Positions 32,678-41,935 are shown, counted from the first letter of the stretch. The stretch is DNA of 64,000 nt from GWE2-51-13 sp942492825 (GCA_942492825.1 OW818635.1:1302001-1366000); one strand, 5' to 3'. The notes: a model not told the origin generated them from the letters alone. Made by a program: numbers and translations.

Positions 32678-33341
32678 GCGTTTCGATCCTCCAATCGATC
32701 GGAGTCCGTCCATGTTGTTTTAGGAACGTGTTGGTTTGCGAGAATGGTTTGCTTCCGAAAAATCCCTGATAAGCGGATAGGGGGGAGGGGTGGGGCGAGC
32801 GTAACAACAAGTGTCGTGGATCGGTGATGATCTTCGCTTTTTCCTGTGCGTTTTTTCCCCATAAGATAAATACCAACGGGTGAGGATGGTGATTGCATAT
32901 TTCAAGGATATGGTCGCTGAAAATTTCCCAGCCTTTGTCTTTGTGGGATAAGGGTTTTCCTTCTTCCACCGTCAACAAGGTATTCAAAAGTAGCACGCCT
33001 TGTTTGGCCCAAGGGACAAGATAACCGCTCTGAGCGGGTGGAATGCCAAGATCGGATTCCAGTTCCTTATAAATGTTTTGAAGACTTGGAGGCAATGGGA
33101 CGCCGTTACGTACGGAGAAACAGCAGCCGTGCGCTTGGCCGAACTGATGATAGGGATCTTGGCCGAGAATCACGACGGAAAGATGTTGCAGGTCCGCGTG
33201 CGCGAATGCATCAAAGACTTGTTCTCGCGGAGGATAGATGGTGCGGGTCGCATAGGCTTCTTTGAGAAAAACACCTAACTTTTGAAAGTATTCTTGCTTG
33301 AATTCGTTCTTGAGAATGTCACTCCATGTGGTTTCCATCAT
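32670..33341 (-). CDS. ung: Uracil-DNA glycosylase (family 1)
   Basis: A 223-residue DNA repair enzyme that removes uracil. Gly-Gln-Asp-Pro-Tyr-His (near 60-65) carries the catalytic Asp, and Ser-Pro-His-Pro-Ser-Pro-Leu-Ser-Ala the catalytic His. Either of two consecutive ATG codons (33341 or 33338) could be used; the first forms a TGATG junction with the transporter stop, behind AAGGGGG. A GTG one codon earlier is also possible. Confidence 0.96.
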   Translation of the reverse strand: MMETTWSDILKNEFKQEYFQKLGVFLKEAYATRTIYPPREQVFDAFAHADLQHLSVVILGQDPYHQFGQAHGCCFSVRNGVPLPPSLQNIYKELESDLGIPPAQSGYLVPWAKQGVLLLNTLLTVEEGKPLSHKDKGWEIFSDHILEICNHHPHPLVFILWGKNAQEKAKIITDPRHLLLRSPHPSPLSAYQGFFGSKPFSQTNTFLKQHGRTPIDWRIETHV

Positions 33342-34558
33342 CACACCCCCTTCAGCACTGCGGCTTCAACATCGCGTTTCTTATGATATGCCGTCGCATA
33401 GATCGACAGTCCAAGGGCGAACGAAGAAGCGACGATCACCGCAACCGTAAGAGCGGTTGCTTTGGGTAAAAACATCGCGAAGAGCAGGATCAAGGACATA
33501 CCTAGGACACGGCCGAAGTTGATCGCTACCTCTTTGACGATCGTACGCCCAAGGATGCTTTCCTTTTCAACATAATCCTGCATCCCGTTCATGACGATAA
33601 TCGAGAACGGGGTGGCGAAGAAAGGTAAGGCGATCGCGTTGGTGAGTCCGTAGAATAATGCGCCGAACAAGTTTGGGGACAAGACAAGTACGACGGTACT
33701 TAAGAAGACGAAGATCGATGAAATCTGATAGGATTTTAAGCGGTTATCTCGTCGGATCATTTTACCGGCGAAGTAATAAGCGATAATGCCGAGAACGGCG
33801 AAGATCGCCAATAAACGAGAGTATAGACCACCTTGAGAACCGGTCGCGTTATAGACGAGTAGACCTGCCAAAACCAAGGTCACGCTTTCACGCATACCGA
33901 AAAAGAAATGTGAACCCATTATATAGTTCCATTGTTTATCAAGCTTGAAATTAAACTTATCGCGTAAGGTATAACGTGACATCGGTGTTTCGACCTTGAC
34001 GAATCGGGTCGCGATCGCGGTGACGAAGTATACAACGATCACGAGTTGGAAGATCGAAAGGTAGCCTTCCACATCGGAGATCGCGCTGACGATGATCCAA
34101 TTGGCGATCAACGGCGCGACGATGTTGGCGATCGAAATCATGATGCCCATGAGTGAAAGGTAACGGGCACGTGAGGCTTTGGTGGATGATAAGAGATTGA
34201 GAACGACGATACTGCACCAGAACAAGCCTTCGCCGATCCCAAAGAAGATCGCCACAATAAACACAAGCAAGGTATTGTCCGCGATCGATTCGTTCATGAA
34301 AAGTAGATAACACATACCTAAGATCGTGATTGCGATTCCGGTCGTCAACGAGCCCGCAAGTTTGATTTTACGGGAAAGATATCCGCCGAAGAAAAATCCC
34401 AAGGGAAAGAGACCGAAGCGGATCATCGAATAGACCGTCATCGTTTCGAGCGACTTCGTGAATACATACAAATAGACATTCACAAAGACCGCGGCCATTG
34501 TCGCGGCCAAGTTATAACTGGCATTGATAAAAATCATGATTTTTTCATTGCGACTCAT
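33341..34558 (-). CDS. Major facilitator superfamily transporter
   Basis: A 405-residue protein with about twelve spans in two halves. The loop after span 2 reads Gly-Gly-Tyr-Leu-Ser-Arg-Lys-Ile-Lys, an MFS motif A variant. Substrate not evident. The start overlaps the 3' end of the solute-binding protein gene by 14 bases. An MFS carrier tied to an ABC-type binding protein is unusual. Confidence 0.85.
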   Translation of the reverse strand: MSRNEKIMIFINASYNLAATMAAVFVNVYLYVFTKSLETMTVYSMIRFGLFPLGFFFGGYLSRKIKLAGSLTTGIAITILGMCYLLFMNESIADNTLLVFIVAIFFGIGEGLFWCSIVVLNLLSSTKASRARYLSLMGIMISIANIVAPLIANWIIVSAISDVEGYLSIFQLVIVVYFVTAIATRFVKVETPMSRYTLRDKFNFKLDKQWNYIMGSHFFFGMRESVTLVLAGLLVYNATGSQGGLYSRLLAIFAVLGIIAYYFAGKMIRRDNRLKSYQISSIFVFLSTVVLVLSPNLFGALFYGLTNAIALPFFATPFSIIVMNGMQDYVEKESILGRTIVKEVAINFGRVLGMSLILLFAMFLPKATALTVAVIVASSFALGLSIYATAYHKKRDVEAAVLKGV

Positions 34559-35912
34559 GTTTTATACGCTCCTCATAAGGATATCCATGGTTCGCTTCGA
34601 TCCACGCTTCGGCACGTTCGATTATCTCAATCTGTGCTTGTTGAGGTGTGATCTCCTGAAGGAAAACTTGCTTCACCAAAGGTAGTATTTCGATTTGGCG
34701 ATACATCGAGAAACCTAAAACAGCCGGATTGCCTTTCAACGCGACCAAAGGAATGCTTTGAAAACTCGCATATGCCATGGCGCGTTCTTTTTGCGCAAGC
34801 GTATCGAATTCGATCGCTTCGATCAACGAAGGATCTGCCAAGATCGTGTTTTGCGTCAAGTTTGCGAAGTTCGAAAGTCCTTCAAGACTCCGCACGATGC
34901 GTAACACTTCATGAATAGCCGACGGGTATTTCGAACTTTGTACGACATATCCTTCCACGTCGATCCAGGATTTCGGAGTAACGCCATCCACCGACGGAAA
35001 TCGGGAGTATCGGACATCTTGTCCGGTACGGATCTCAAACGCTTCCACGAACATCCATTCGCTGGCCATACTGAATAAAAATTCATTGCGGGTCAACACT
35101 TGATCGTATTGCCAAACCAAGGTCGACGCGTCTTGCGGATAGTTGGTCACAAAATCGCTGCTTCCCATTTCTTGGATGAGTTGTAACGATTTGAGGAATT
35201 CCGGTGTCTCAAATCCCGGGATGGTGGCGGAACCGGACTCAAACAACTGCCAACCGCCGGTGGTAAACCAAGGATAAAAGGATAGGATTTCGTTGAACGA
35301 AATCGGAAATACAGAGGTATATGTGCGTGTCGAATCTTCTTCGAGATATTTTTGCGCTACGATTTTCAATTTCTCAAGCGTGTCGATCGAATCGATTAGT
35401 CCGTCTTTGTTTGAATCCGTCAAATCAAAACCAAGCCGTTGGATTACCGTCGCGTTATAGAGAAATGAAAATCCGGAGCCTGACATCGGAATAAATCGTA
35501 GGCCAAGCTGGTTCAATTCGGCTGATTTGTCCGCAAGTAAGTTTTCTTTTAGTGAGTCGGAGAACGTTTCGTCCAACGTTTGTAACGAACCATAATTCAG
35601 CGCCGCTTCGTTTTGCGTCATATATGCGATATCCGTGGTTTCATCGGATGAAAGCACATAAGAAAGCGTATCCGTGGCTTCCGGATGTTTCTGAGTGAAA
35701 AGAGTGACCAAAGCATCGCCATATGCGGCGTTGGGCACTTCGATAATGACACGGGCATCTTCCTCAAGCGAGAATTGACCCAGCCTTTGGTCATAACAAA
35801 CCTGCGTTCCGTCGGCGACGCATGTTTCGGTTTTCAGATATTTCCATCCGGTAACAACGATGATCATGAGCACCATTGGAAGCAGATAGAGAAAGCGGAT
35901 GTATTTCTTCAT
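34545..35912 (-). CDS. Family 1 solute-binding protein without an adjacent ABC permease
   Basis: A 455-residue protein starting at 35912 behind TGAGGT. An N-terminal hydrophobic segment (about 5-22) would anchor or export it; there is no lipobox Cys directly after it, but Cys near 31 and 39 could pair. The body is of the sugar-binding family 1 type. At about residues 160-172 Asp-Ser-Asn-Lys-Asp-Gly-Leu-Ile-Asp is an EF-hand-like calcium loop. It is the first gene of a run with an MFS carrier, ung, folC and a FolT-like gene. No permease or ATPase is near, so it may serve a distant transporter or act as a sensor. Confidence 0.8.
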   Translation of the reverse strand: MKKYIRFLYLLPMVLMIIVVTGWKYLKTETCVADGTQVCYDQRLGQFSLEEDARVIIEVPNAAYGDALVTLFTQKHPEATDTLSYVLSSDETTDIAYMTQNEAALNYGSLQTLDETFSDSLKENLLADKSAELNQLGLRFIPMSGSGFSFLYNATVIQRLGFDLTDSNKDGLIDSIDTLEKLKIVAQKYLEEDSTRTYTSVFPISFNEILSFYPWFTTGGWQLFESGSATIPGFETPEFLKSLQLIQEMGSSDFVTNYPQDASTLVWQYDQVLTRNEFLFSMASEWMFVEAFEIRTGQDVRYSRFPSVDGVTPKSWIDVEGYVVQSSKYPSAIHEVLRIVRSLEGLSNFANLTQNTILADPSLIEAIEFDTLAQKERAMAYASFQSIPLVALKGNPAVLGFSMYRQIEILPLVKQVFLQEITPQQAQIEIIERAEAWIEANHGYPYEERIKHESQ

Positions 35913-35934
35913 GGTGACCTCAAATTCCGTATAC

Positions 35935-35963
35935 AGTTTAACAAAAGCAGACCTAAAAGACAA
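35935..35963 (-). promoter_or_regulatory. Promoter of the binding-protein/MFS/ung/folC operon
   Basis: TTGTCT (35958-35963), 17 bases, TAAACT (35935-35940) on the minus strand, each matching four of six consensus bases. Confidence 0.55.
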
Positions 35964-35984
35964 ACGAAACCGAGAGTAAGTAAA

Positions 35985-36005
35985 CAAAAACGGCCGAAGC
36001 CGTTC
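35985..36005 (-). terminator. mgl operon terminator
   Basis: On the minus strand AACGGC-TTCG-GCCGTT followed by TTTG, 13 bases after the mglC-type stop. Confidence 0.78.
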
Positions 36006-36017
36006 TTGAGGAAATCA

Positions 36018-37022
36018 TTATTTTTTCGCGAGGTATTTGCGAATGTCGATCGCGACCGCGGCCACGATGACAATACCGATGGCGACATATTGTAAGTCAG
36101 GGGTAACACCCAAGAATTGCAAGGCCGTCTTCAGTAATTCGAAGATCAATACACCGGATACGATTCCGCTGACCGTACCGACACCGCCGGCGGTGGAAAC
36201 ACCACCGATCGTACATGCGGCGATCGCTTCAAGTTCATAACCTTGACCATAGTTGGCGGTTGCGCCGCCGCTCTTGGCCGCAAGTAGGAAGCCGGCCAAA
36301 CCGTAAAGCAAACCGGCCATGGCATAAACACGGATCTTCGTGAAGGTGACGTTGACGCCCGCGACTTCCGCCGCGATTTCGTTTCCACCGATCGCATAGA
36401 TGTATTTACCGAATTTCGTCATATTGAAGATAAACCAGATGATCGCGATGACAATCATCGCGATGATCGCTAAGTTTGGAATTTGGAATATCCGCCCGGT
36501 TGCGATCCCTGTCAGTTCGACCTTCAATCCGCCGATCGGTTCGTTGCGTGTGTAAACCTGGGCGAACCCGTAAACGATACTCTGCATACCCAAGGTCGCG
36601 ATAAACGGAGGGACGTGGAGATAAGCGACGACCAATCCGTTGACCAAACCGATCAACATCGTCACGAACATCGCTAGAATCAAGATGGTCCATACCGGAA
36701 CATCCGGGAAATTCGGGAAGAAGCGTGCCGCATAGTCGGAACGTTGAAGCAATGTTCCGGCGATAACCGCGCCGACCCCGACGATACGCCCGGCCGACAA
36801 GTCGGTCCCACGGGTAATCAAGGCGCCGCTGACACCCAATGCGATGATCAAACGGACGGAAGAGTTCATCAAGATATTCTGGAAGTTACCGATGGAAAGG
36901 AACTTCGGTTCCATGATGGTGACGAAGAGAATCATCGTCAACAAGATGATGTACATCGCGTTATCGATCGCGAGCGCTTTATAATTCTTTAAACCTGCAG
37001 ATTGTTTCAACTTTTTGACCAT
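36018..37022 (-). CDS. mglC: Galactose/methyl-galactoside-type ABC permease
   Basis: A 334-residue permease of the ribose/galactose class with eight to ten spans. It starts at 37022 behind AAGGAG. Thr-Asp-Leu-Ser-Ala-Gly-Arg-Ile-Val-Gly (near 88-97), Pro-Pro-Phe-Ile-Ala-Thr-Leu-Gly-Met, and Gly-Gly-Asn-Glu-x-Ala-Ala-x-x-Ala-Gly-Val are family motifs. It follows mglA by 11 bases. Confidence 0.95.
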   Translation of the reverse strand: MVKKLKQSAGLKNYKALAIDNAMYIILLTMILFVTIMEPKFLSIGNFQNILMNSSVRLIIALGVSGALITRGTDLSAGRIVGVGAVIAGTLLQRSDYAARFFPNFPDVPVWTILILAMFVTMLIGLVNGLVVAYLHVPPFIATLGMQSIVYGFAQVYTRNEPIGGLKVELTGIATGRIFQIPNLAIIAMIVIAIIWFIFNMTKFGKYIYAIGGNEIAAEVAGVNVTFTKIRVYAMAGLLYGLAGFLLAAKSGGATANYGQGYELEAIAACTIGGVSTAGGVGTVSGIVSGVLIFELLKTALQFLGVTPDLQYVAIGIVIVAAVAIDIRKYLAKK

Positions 37023-37033
37023 TTTATCGCTCC

Positions 37034-38545
37034 TTACATGTACTTCGTAGCCAATTCCATGATTTTCTCCTGGCTGGCGTCTTTTCCATCCAATATTCCG
37101 CTCAACTTCCCTTCGCACATGACCATGACACGATCGCTCATCCCAAGCAGTTCAGGCATTTCCGAACTGATCATGATGACGCTCTTTCCGGCTTTGGCCA
37201 GATTGACCATGATACTGTAGATTTCGTATTTCGCCCCGACGTCGATCCCGCGGGTCGGTTCGTCGAGAATGAAGATTTCGGGATCACGGGCCAACCATCG
37301 CGAGATGATGACCTTCTGTTGGTTTCCTCCGGAGAGGGATTGGATCTTCGTCTTCGTGCTCGGCGTTTTGATGCTGAGCTTCTTTATATTCTCTTCCGCT
37401 AATTGATTCAGGCGGCGATTATTCAATTTTAAGTGATAATCCACAAACTCGTCCAAACTGGCGACCGATACATTGTCACGTACCGACAGAACCCCGAAGA
37501 TCCCGCTACCGCGACGATCTTCCGTCAACAGCGACATCCCGTAGCGAATCGCGTCGCGCGGATGATTGATGCGGAGTTTCTTACCATGCAACTTGATCTC
37601 ACCGGCACTGCTTGCACGGACACCGAAGAGTCCTTCGACAAGTTCCGTACGTTGCGCCCCGACCAGTCCGCCGATCCCCAGGATTTCTCCCTTGCGAAGA
37701 TCAAACGAAACATTTTGGAACGAACGCGGATTCGGCGAACTGAAGTCGCGCACCTCGAAGACCACTTCACCCGGCACATTGTCCCGTGGCGGATATAAGT
37801 TGGTGAGTTCGCGTCCGACCATTTTCGTGATGATGGTATCCATCGTCAGTTCCGAAGCCAAATAGGTGCCGATGTATCTGCCGTCACGCATGATCGTTAC
37901 TTCGTCGGAAATCCGTAAGATTTCTTCCATTTTGTGCGAAATGTAGATGATCGATACTCCCGAAGCACGAAGTTCGTTGATGATTTCAAACAACTGCGTG
38001 ACTTCCGATTGTGTCAACGAGGAGGTCGGTTCATCCATGATGATGATTTTGGCGTTATGCGAGATCGCTTTCGCGATTTCGATCGATTGGATCTGCGAAA
38101 CCGACAAGTCCTTCAGTTTCGTATCCGGATTGATATTTAAGCGAACACGTTTCAGCAAATCCGCGGACATCTCGCGCATTTTCTTCGCGTCGACGAATCC
38201 GAACGGACCGAACTTGATCATCGGGTAACGTCCGACCCAAAGATTCTCGGAAATACTGCGGTACGGAATCGGTTGAAGCTCTTGATGGATCATCGAAATC
38301 CCCGCTTCCAACGCCGCTTTCGGGTTATGGAACTTCACGGGCTGTCCATCAAGCACGATATCTCCCTCATCCAAGCTATAGATGCCGAACAAACATTTCA
38401 TCAGGGTGGATTTTCCCGCCCCATTCTCTCCCATTAATGCGTGGACGGTCCCTTTTCGAACATGAAAAGAAACGTCATCCAATGCTTTGACGCCCGGGAA
38501 ACTTTTACTTACATGATTCATCGATAAGATGATTTCGTTTTCCAT
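37034..38545 (-). CDS. mglA: Galactose/methyl-galactoside-type ABC transporter ATPase (two domains)
   Basis: A 503-residue protein with two fused ATPase domains. Domain 1 (1 to about 240) has Walker A Gly-Glu-Asn-Gly-Ala-Gly-Lys-Ser-Thr (39-47), an atypical signature Leu-Ser-Val-Ser-Gln, and Walker B ending Met-Asp-Glu-Pro-Thr. Domain 2 (about 255-500) has a degenerate Walker A (Gly-Gly-Leu-Val-Gly-Ala-Gln-Arg-Thr-Glu) but an intact Leu-Ser-Gly-Gly-Asn-Gln-Gln-Lys signature and Leu-Asp-Glu-Pro-Thr-Arg-Gly. This asymmetry is normal for MglA/RbsA. Confidence 0.95.
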   Translation of the reverse strand: MENEIILSMNHVSKSFPGVKALDDVSFHVRKGTVHALMGENGAGKSTLMKCLFGIYSLDEGDIVLDGQPVKFHNPKAALEAGISMIHQELQPIPYRSISENLWVGRYPMIKFGPFGFVDAKKMREMSADLLKRVRLNINPDTKLKDLSVSQIQSIEIAKAISHNAKIIIMDEPTSSLTQSEVTQLFEIINELRASGVSIIYISHKMEEILRISDEVTIMRDGRYIGTYLASELTMDTIITKMVGRELTNLYPPRDNVPGEVVFEVRDFSSPNPRSFQNVSFDLRKGEILGIGGLVGAQRTELVEGLFGVRASSAGEIKLHGKKLRINHPRDAIRYGMSLLTEDRRGSGIFGVLSVRDNVSVASLDEFVDYHLKLNNRRLNQLAEENIKKLSIKTPSTKTKIQSLSGGNQQKVIISRWLARDPEIFILDEPTRGIDVGAKYEIYSIMVNLAKAGKSVIMISSEMPELLGMSDRVMVMCEGKLSGILDGKDASQEKIMELATKYM

Positions 38546-38570
38546 CTTTGTTCGTCCTCTCCATTCGATA

Positions 38571-38601
38571 AAAAATCAAGTGTGGTGGAAACCACACTTG
38601 A
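38571..38601 (-). terminator. Intra-operon hairpin between mglB and mglA
   Basis: TCAAGTGTGGT and ACCACACTTGA form an 11-bp stem with a four-base loop, followed by TTTTTT on the minus strand. It should make mglB more abundant than mglAC. Confidence 0.85.
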
Positions 38602-38624
38602 CTTCAGGATTCTTTTTTAAAAGC

Positions 38625-39617
38625 TTACTTCATGAATTCGGTGTAGTTTTCCGGAGTGACTTTTACGTAATCGACCCATTGCAGTTTTTCAAGGGTATCG
38701 CCAGCCAAAAGTTTAAGCGCGGAATCAACCGAAGTATGAGCTTGTCCGGTGGAGTCGTTCAGAACGGTTCCAACCAACGTGCCGTTTTTGATGGCATCCA
38801 ACGCAGGAGCGGTGGCATCAACGCCGACAACAGGAACATCCAACATATTGGCAGCTTTCAACGCTTCGATCGCGCCGAGCGCCATGTCATCGTTGTTAGC
38901 GAATACGACTTCGATTTGGCTGCCGTATTGCGTAATCGCGGTCGCCATCTTTTCTTGTCCTTTTACGCGATCCCATTCGCCGCGTTCTTCGAACAATTTA
39001 ACAACTTCGATACCCGCAGCCGTGACAGCCTTGATCGAGTATTCGGTACGAAGGGCAGCATCCTGGTGGATGGCTTGTCCCATCAACATAACGTATTGGA
39101 GCTTATTGTCTTTGTTTTTGTCAACTTTGGAATCGGTGGCTTTCCAGAGGTCGACGATGATTTCGCCCTGGAACGTTCCGGAAGCTTCGGCCTTCGCGCC
39201 GACGTAGGTGATTTTGTCCCATGAAGCCATGTCGGCATCGGACGGTTGACGGTTGATGAATACGGTCGGGATATCGGCAGCTTTGACCTTCGCGATGACC
39301 GCGCTGGCAGCCGTCAAGTCGACGAGGTTGATGATCAGAACATCATAATCTTGGGCGATGAACGTATCGATTTGTTCGGTTTGAGTGACTTGGTCATTCT
39401 TACCATCGGTAACTTCGACTTCGTACTTGACGTCATCGGTGTTCTTCGTTTCGAAGTAGGCTTTCATCTCGGTGCGATAATTGGTCATGAAGGTATCGTC
39501 GAACTTATAGATCGCGATCCCTACTTTGACGGTCTTCGGGCCGGCCGGTTCGTTTGAACAGGCGGAGAGTCCCAAAACCATCGCAACGACAGCTAAAATT
39601 GCGAACAGCTTTTTCAT
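38625..39617 (-). CDS. mglB: Galactose/glucose-type ABC binding lipoprotein
   Basis: A 330-residue lipoprotein with lipobox Leu-Gly-Leu-Ser-Ala-Cys (Cys20). It shows the MglB pattern: Val-Gly-Ile-Ala-Ile-Tyr-Lys-Phe-Asp-Asp-Thr-Phe near 32-43, Asn-Leu-Val-Asp near 96, and a calcium loop Asp-Lys-Asn-Lys-Asp-Asn-Lys-Leu-Gln as in galactose-binding protein. The Asn-Asp-Asp-Met-Ala-Leu-Gly segment contacts sugar in the family. It is first in mglBAC. Confidence 0.93.
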   Translation of the reverse strand: MKKLFAILAVVAMVLGLSACSNEPAGPKTVKVGIAIYKFDDTFMTNYRTEMKAYFETKNTDDVKYEVEVTDGKNDQVTQTEQIDTFIAQDYDVLIINLVDLTAASAVIAKVKAADIPTVFINRQPSDADMASWDKITYVGAKAEASGTFQGEIIVDLWKATDSKVDKNKDNKLQYVMLMGQAIHQDAALRTEYSIKAVTAAGIEVVKLFEERGEWDRVKGQEKMATAITQYGSQIEVVFANNDDMALGAIEALKAANMLDVPVVGVDATAPALDAIKNGTLVGTVLNDSTGQAHTSVDSALKLLAGDTLEKLQWVDYVKVTPENYTEFMK

Positions 39618-39661
39618 TTCGTCCTCCTATAGACTGGAATACATTTTTTGTATCCGCTTTC

Positions 39662-39690
39662 ATGTTATCCCTTACGGTGTGGTTAGTCAA
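39662..39690 (-). promoter_or_regulatory. mglB promoter
   Basis: TTGACT (39685-39690), 17 bases, TAACAT (39662-39667) on the minus strand. Confidence 0.75.
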
Positions 39691-39757
39691 GCGCATTTTT
39701 GCATACAAGTTTCATTTTCGACAATTTTCGCCTCTCTACTTAATGCGTTTTTGCATT
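39691..39757. promoter_or_regulatory. Two related operator-like sites between mglB and the GH13 gene
   Basis: GCGCATTTTTGCAT (39691-39704) abuts the mglB -35. AATGCGTTTTTGCATT (39742-39757) is a near-palindrome about 50 bases away. Both share GC-n-TTTTTGCAT in the same orientation. No regulator gene is adjacent. Confidence 0.6.
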
Positions 39758-39798
39758 TTTCATCGCAAGATATGAAAACCTTTTCACTATGAATAAGA

Positions 39799-39827
39799 TT
39801 ATAAAAAAGCGTAACCTATGCTAAGAT
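39799..39827 (+). promoter_or_regulatory. Promoter of the atypical GH13 gene
   Basis: TTATAA (39799-39804), 17 bases, TAAGAT (39822-39827) preceded by TGC. Confidence 0.5.
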
Positions 39828-39844
39828 TAAGACGGAGGATATGT

Positions 39845-41935
39845 ATGAAAAACTTAGAGAAAATCGTTAAAGCCATCGAAGCGCAGTCTACCCTCCATCA
39901 CGGGATCTATAACTATGCGATCCCTGATCTATGGGACAATTTCGGTTATCAATCGTCCGAAAAAATCGTCGCGCGCGACGGAAATGTCTTGGTAAATCCA
40001 TATTCTTTCTATAGCGCGTTGATTCGCGATGTATTTTTGAAGAACGCCGCCGAAGGAATCGATTATGCGCAAAGCTACTTTAAAAGCCGTCCTGTCGAAC
40101 CGGGATTTGACGGAGGCGACTGGATCCGTAAATCCAATGTCTATTCGATGATGATCCGCGCCTCGGGCAGTTACGATCACGATCGGACCGGCTTTTTGGA
40201 AGACCGCAACCTGTATCGTTTGAAAGATACGGGAACCTTCATCAAAGCCATGGCTTTGTTACCAAACTTGAAGAAAATGGGCATCGATGTGGTCTATATG
40301 TTACCGATCGCGAAGTATTCCCTGAAAGATAAAAAAGGTGAACTGGGGTCACCTTATGGCGTATCCAACTTCTATGCGCTGGACCAAGGATTGAAAGACC
40401 CGATCACCGGTGATTCGATCACGGTCGAACAGGAGTTCAAAGCCTTCGTCGAAGCCGCGCATATCCTTGGCATGAAAGTGATCATCGATATCATCCCACG
40501 TACCAACTCGGTCAATTCCGATTTGATCGCCGAACATCCCGATTGGTTCTATTGGATCGACTTGCAGGATTTGCCGGATTATCGATCGCCGATGGTTCCG
40601 GGACTCAAGAGCGCCTTGCCTGCACGGAAGGAGTACGCAAAAGAAATCTACGCGTCGCCGGAAGTGCTCGAACACATCCAAAAGTTCCGTAAGAATCCGC
40701 AAGATGTAGATGCGAAGAAATGGCGTAAGTTGATCAAAGAATATAAATCCGAGACCAACACGAAGGAAATCTTGGATTTGGTACAGGAATACTTTGAAAT
40801 GACGATCGCCCCGGCTTTCTCTGATTGTATCAACGATCCTCAACCGGCTTGGAGCGATGTCACCTATTTCCGGATGTATCTCGATCATCCGACCGCCAGT
40901 CAGACTTATTTAGAGAAGTTGGGAACGTTTGAACCTTACATTCTCTTCGATGTCGCCAAGAGCAGTTTGAATCCGGGCAACCAACCCAACTTGCCTTTGT
41001 GGGAAATGTTGAGCGGGATCATTCCCTTTTACCAAAAACAATTCGGGATCGACGGTGCCCGCATCGATATGGGTCATGCGTTGCCTGAACCCTTGGTCAC
41101 CGATATCATTTCGAAAGCCCGTGCGGTCGATCCGGAATTCACTTTTATCGCCGAGGAGCTGGATGTGGTCAATGCGGCTGAGTCCAAAGCCAAAGGATAC
41201 AACTGTATCATCGGGGACGGATTCATGCGTGAACCGCGTGTCGCGGAAGGATTGTTTAACAGTTTTGTCTACGGTGCGATGAATCTGGAGTCGCCGTTGT
41301 TCGCATGTGGAGAAACCCACGATACACCGCGGCTATCCGCCCGCAATGGGGAAGAGACTTTAACACGGATGTTGACGATTTTCAATCTCTTCGTTCCGAA
41401 TGCGATCCCTTTCTTGAATTCCGGTCAGGAAGTGTTCGAACGTCAACCGATGAATACCGGTGTGGATTGCCGTCCGAATGAAGCCGAGATGTTGGATGAA
41501 AACGATCCGTTTTATGGGAAACTCGCATTGTTTGATCGCTACGCGTTCCATTATCTCCATCCCAATCGTTGGGAGTTCATGAACTTGATCCAGGATGCCA
41601 ATACGATTCGTCAACGGATCTTGCCGGCATTGTTGGATAAGGAGAAGACCTTCCCGTTGGGATTTAGCGCTCCGTGGGACATGGCCGCAGGCTTCGCATA
41701 TCTTCATGAGGACAAGATGACGTTAGTCATTGCGAATACCGACATGAACCAATCCGTCGATCATCTGATACGGTTGGATAATCTGCCGGAAGCATTCTTT
41801 GAAAGCGGAAAAGTCATCCGTCAGATTTTCTCGAGCGATAGCCAGAGTGTTTGGCCGACTATCGAAATCGATCCCTATAAAAACATCACCCTCCGTTTTG
41901 AGAAGGGTGAAGTCAAGATTTTGGAGATCGTCTAG
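39845..41935 (+). CDS. Atypical GH13 (alpha-amylase superfamily) enzyme
   Basis: A 696-residue protein from the ATG at 39845 behind GGAGGATATGT. The TIM barrel is recognisable from about 130. Candidate catalytic residues are Asp408 (Gly-Ala-Arg-Ile-Asp-Met-Gly-His), Glu437 or 438 (Phe-Ile-Ala-Glu-Glu-Leu-Asp) and Asp493 (Gly-Glu-Thr-His-Asp-Thr-Pro-Arg). Conserved region I, normally Asp-x-Val-x-Asn-His, instead reads Asp-Ile-Ile-Pro-Arg-Thr-Asn (215-221). A long helical insert (about 262-330) is Lys/Glu-rich. The region I change recalls the GlgE-like branch, where the His is also missing, but I cannot assign a reaction. There is no signal peptide. It diverges from mglBAC and shares its intergenic operators. 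Confidence 0.82.
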   Translation: MKNLEKIVKAIEAQSTLHHGIYNYAIPDLWDNFGYQSSEKIVARDGNVLVNPYSFYSALIRDVFLKNAAEGIDYAQSYFKSRPVEPGFDGGDWIRKSNVYSMMIRASGSYDHDRTGFLEDRNLYRLKDTGTFIKAMALLPNLKKMGIDVVYMLPIAKYSLKDKKGELGSPYGVSNFYALDQGLKDPITGDSITVEQEFKAFVEAAHILGMKVIIDIIPRTNSVNSDLIAEHPDWFYWIDLQDLPDYRSPMVPGLKSALPARKEYAKEIYASPEVLEHIQKFRKNPQDVDAKKWRKLIKEYKSETNTKEILDLVQEYFEMTIAPAFSDCINDPQPAWSDVTYFRMYLDHPTASQTYLEKLGTFEPYILFDVAKSSLNPGNQPNLPLWEMLSGIIPFYQKQFGIDGARIDMGHALPEPLVTDIISKARAVDPEFTFIAEELDVVNAAESKAKGYNCIIGDGFMREPRVAEGLFNSFVYGAMNLESPLFACGETHDTPRLSARNGEETLTRMLTIFNLFVPNAIPFLNSGQEVFERQPMNTGVDCRPNEAEMLDENDPFYGKLALFDRYAFHYLHPNRWEFMNLIQDANTIRQRILPALLDKEKTFPLGFSAPWDMAAGFAYLHEDKMTLVIANTDMNQSVDHLIRLDNLPEAFFESGKVIRQIFSSDSQSVWPTIEIDPYKNITLRFEKGEVKILEIV

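Noticed and set aside
40349..40888. A 179-codon frame antisense to the atypical GH13 gene.
   Set aside because: Arg/Ile/Asp-rich shadow frame with no start signal; the GH13 frame has conserved motifs throughout.
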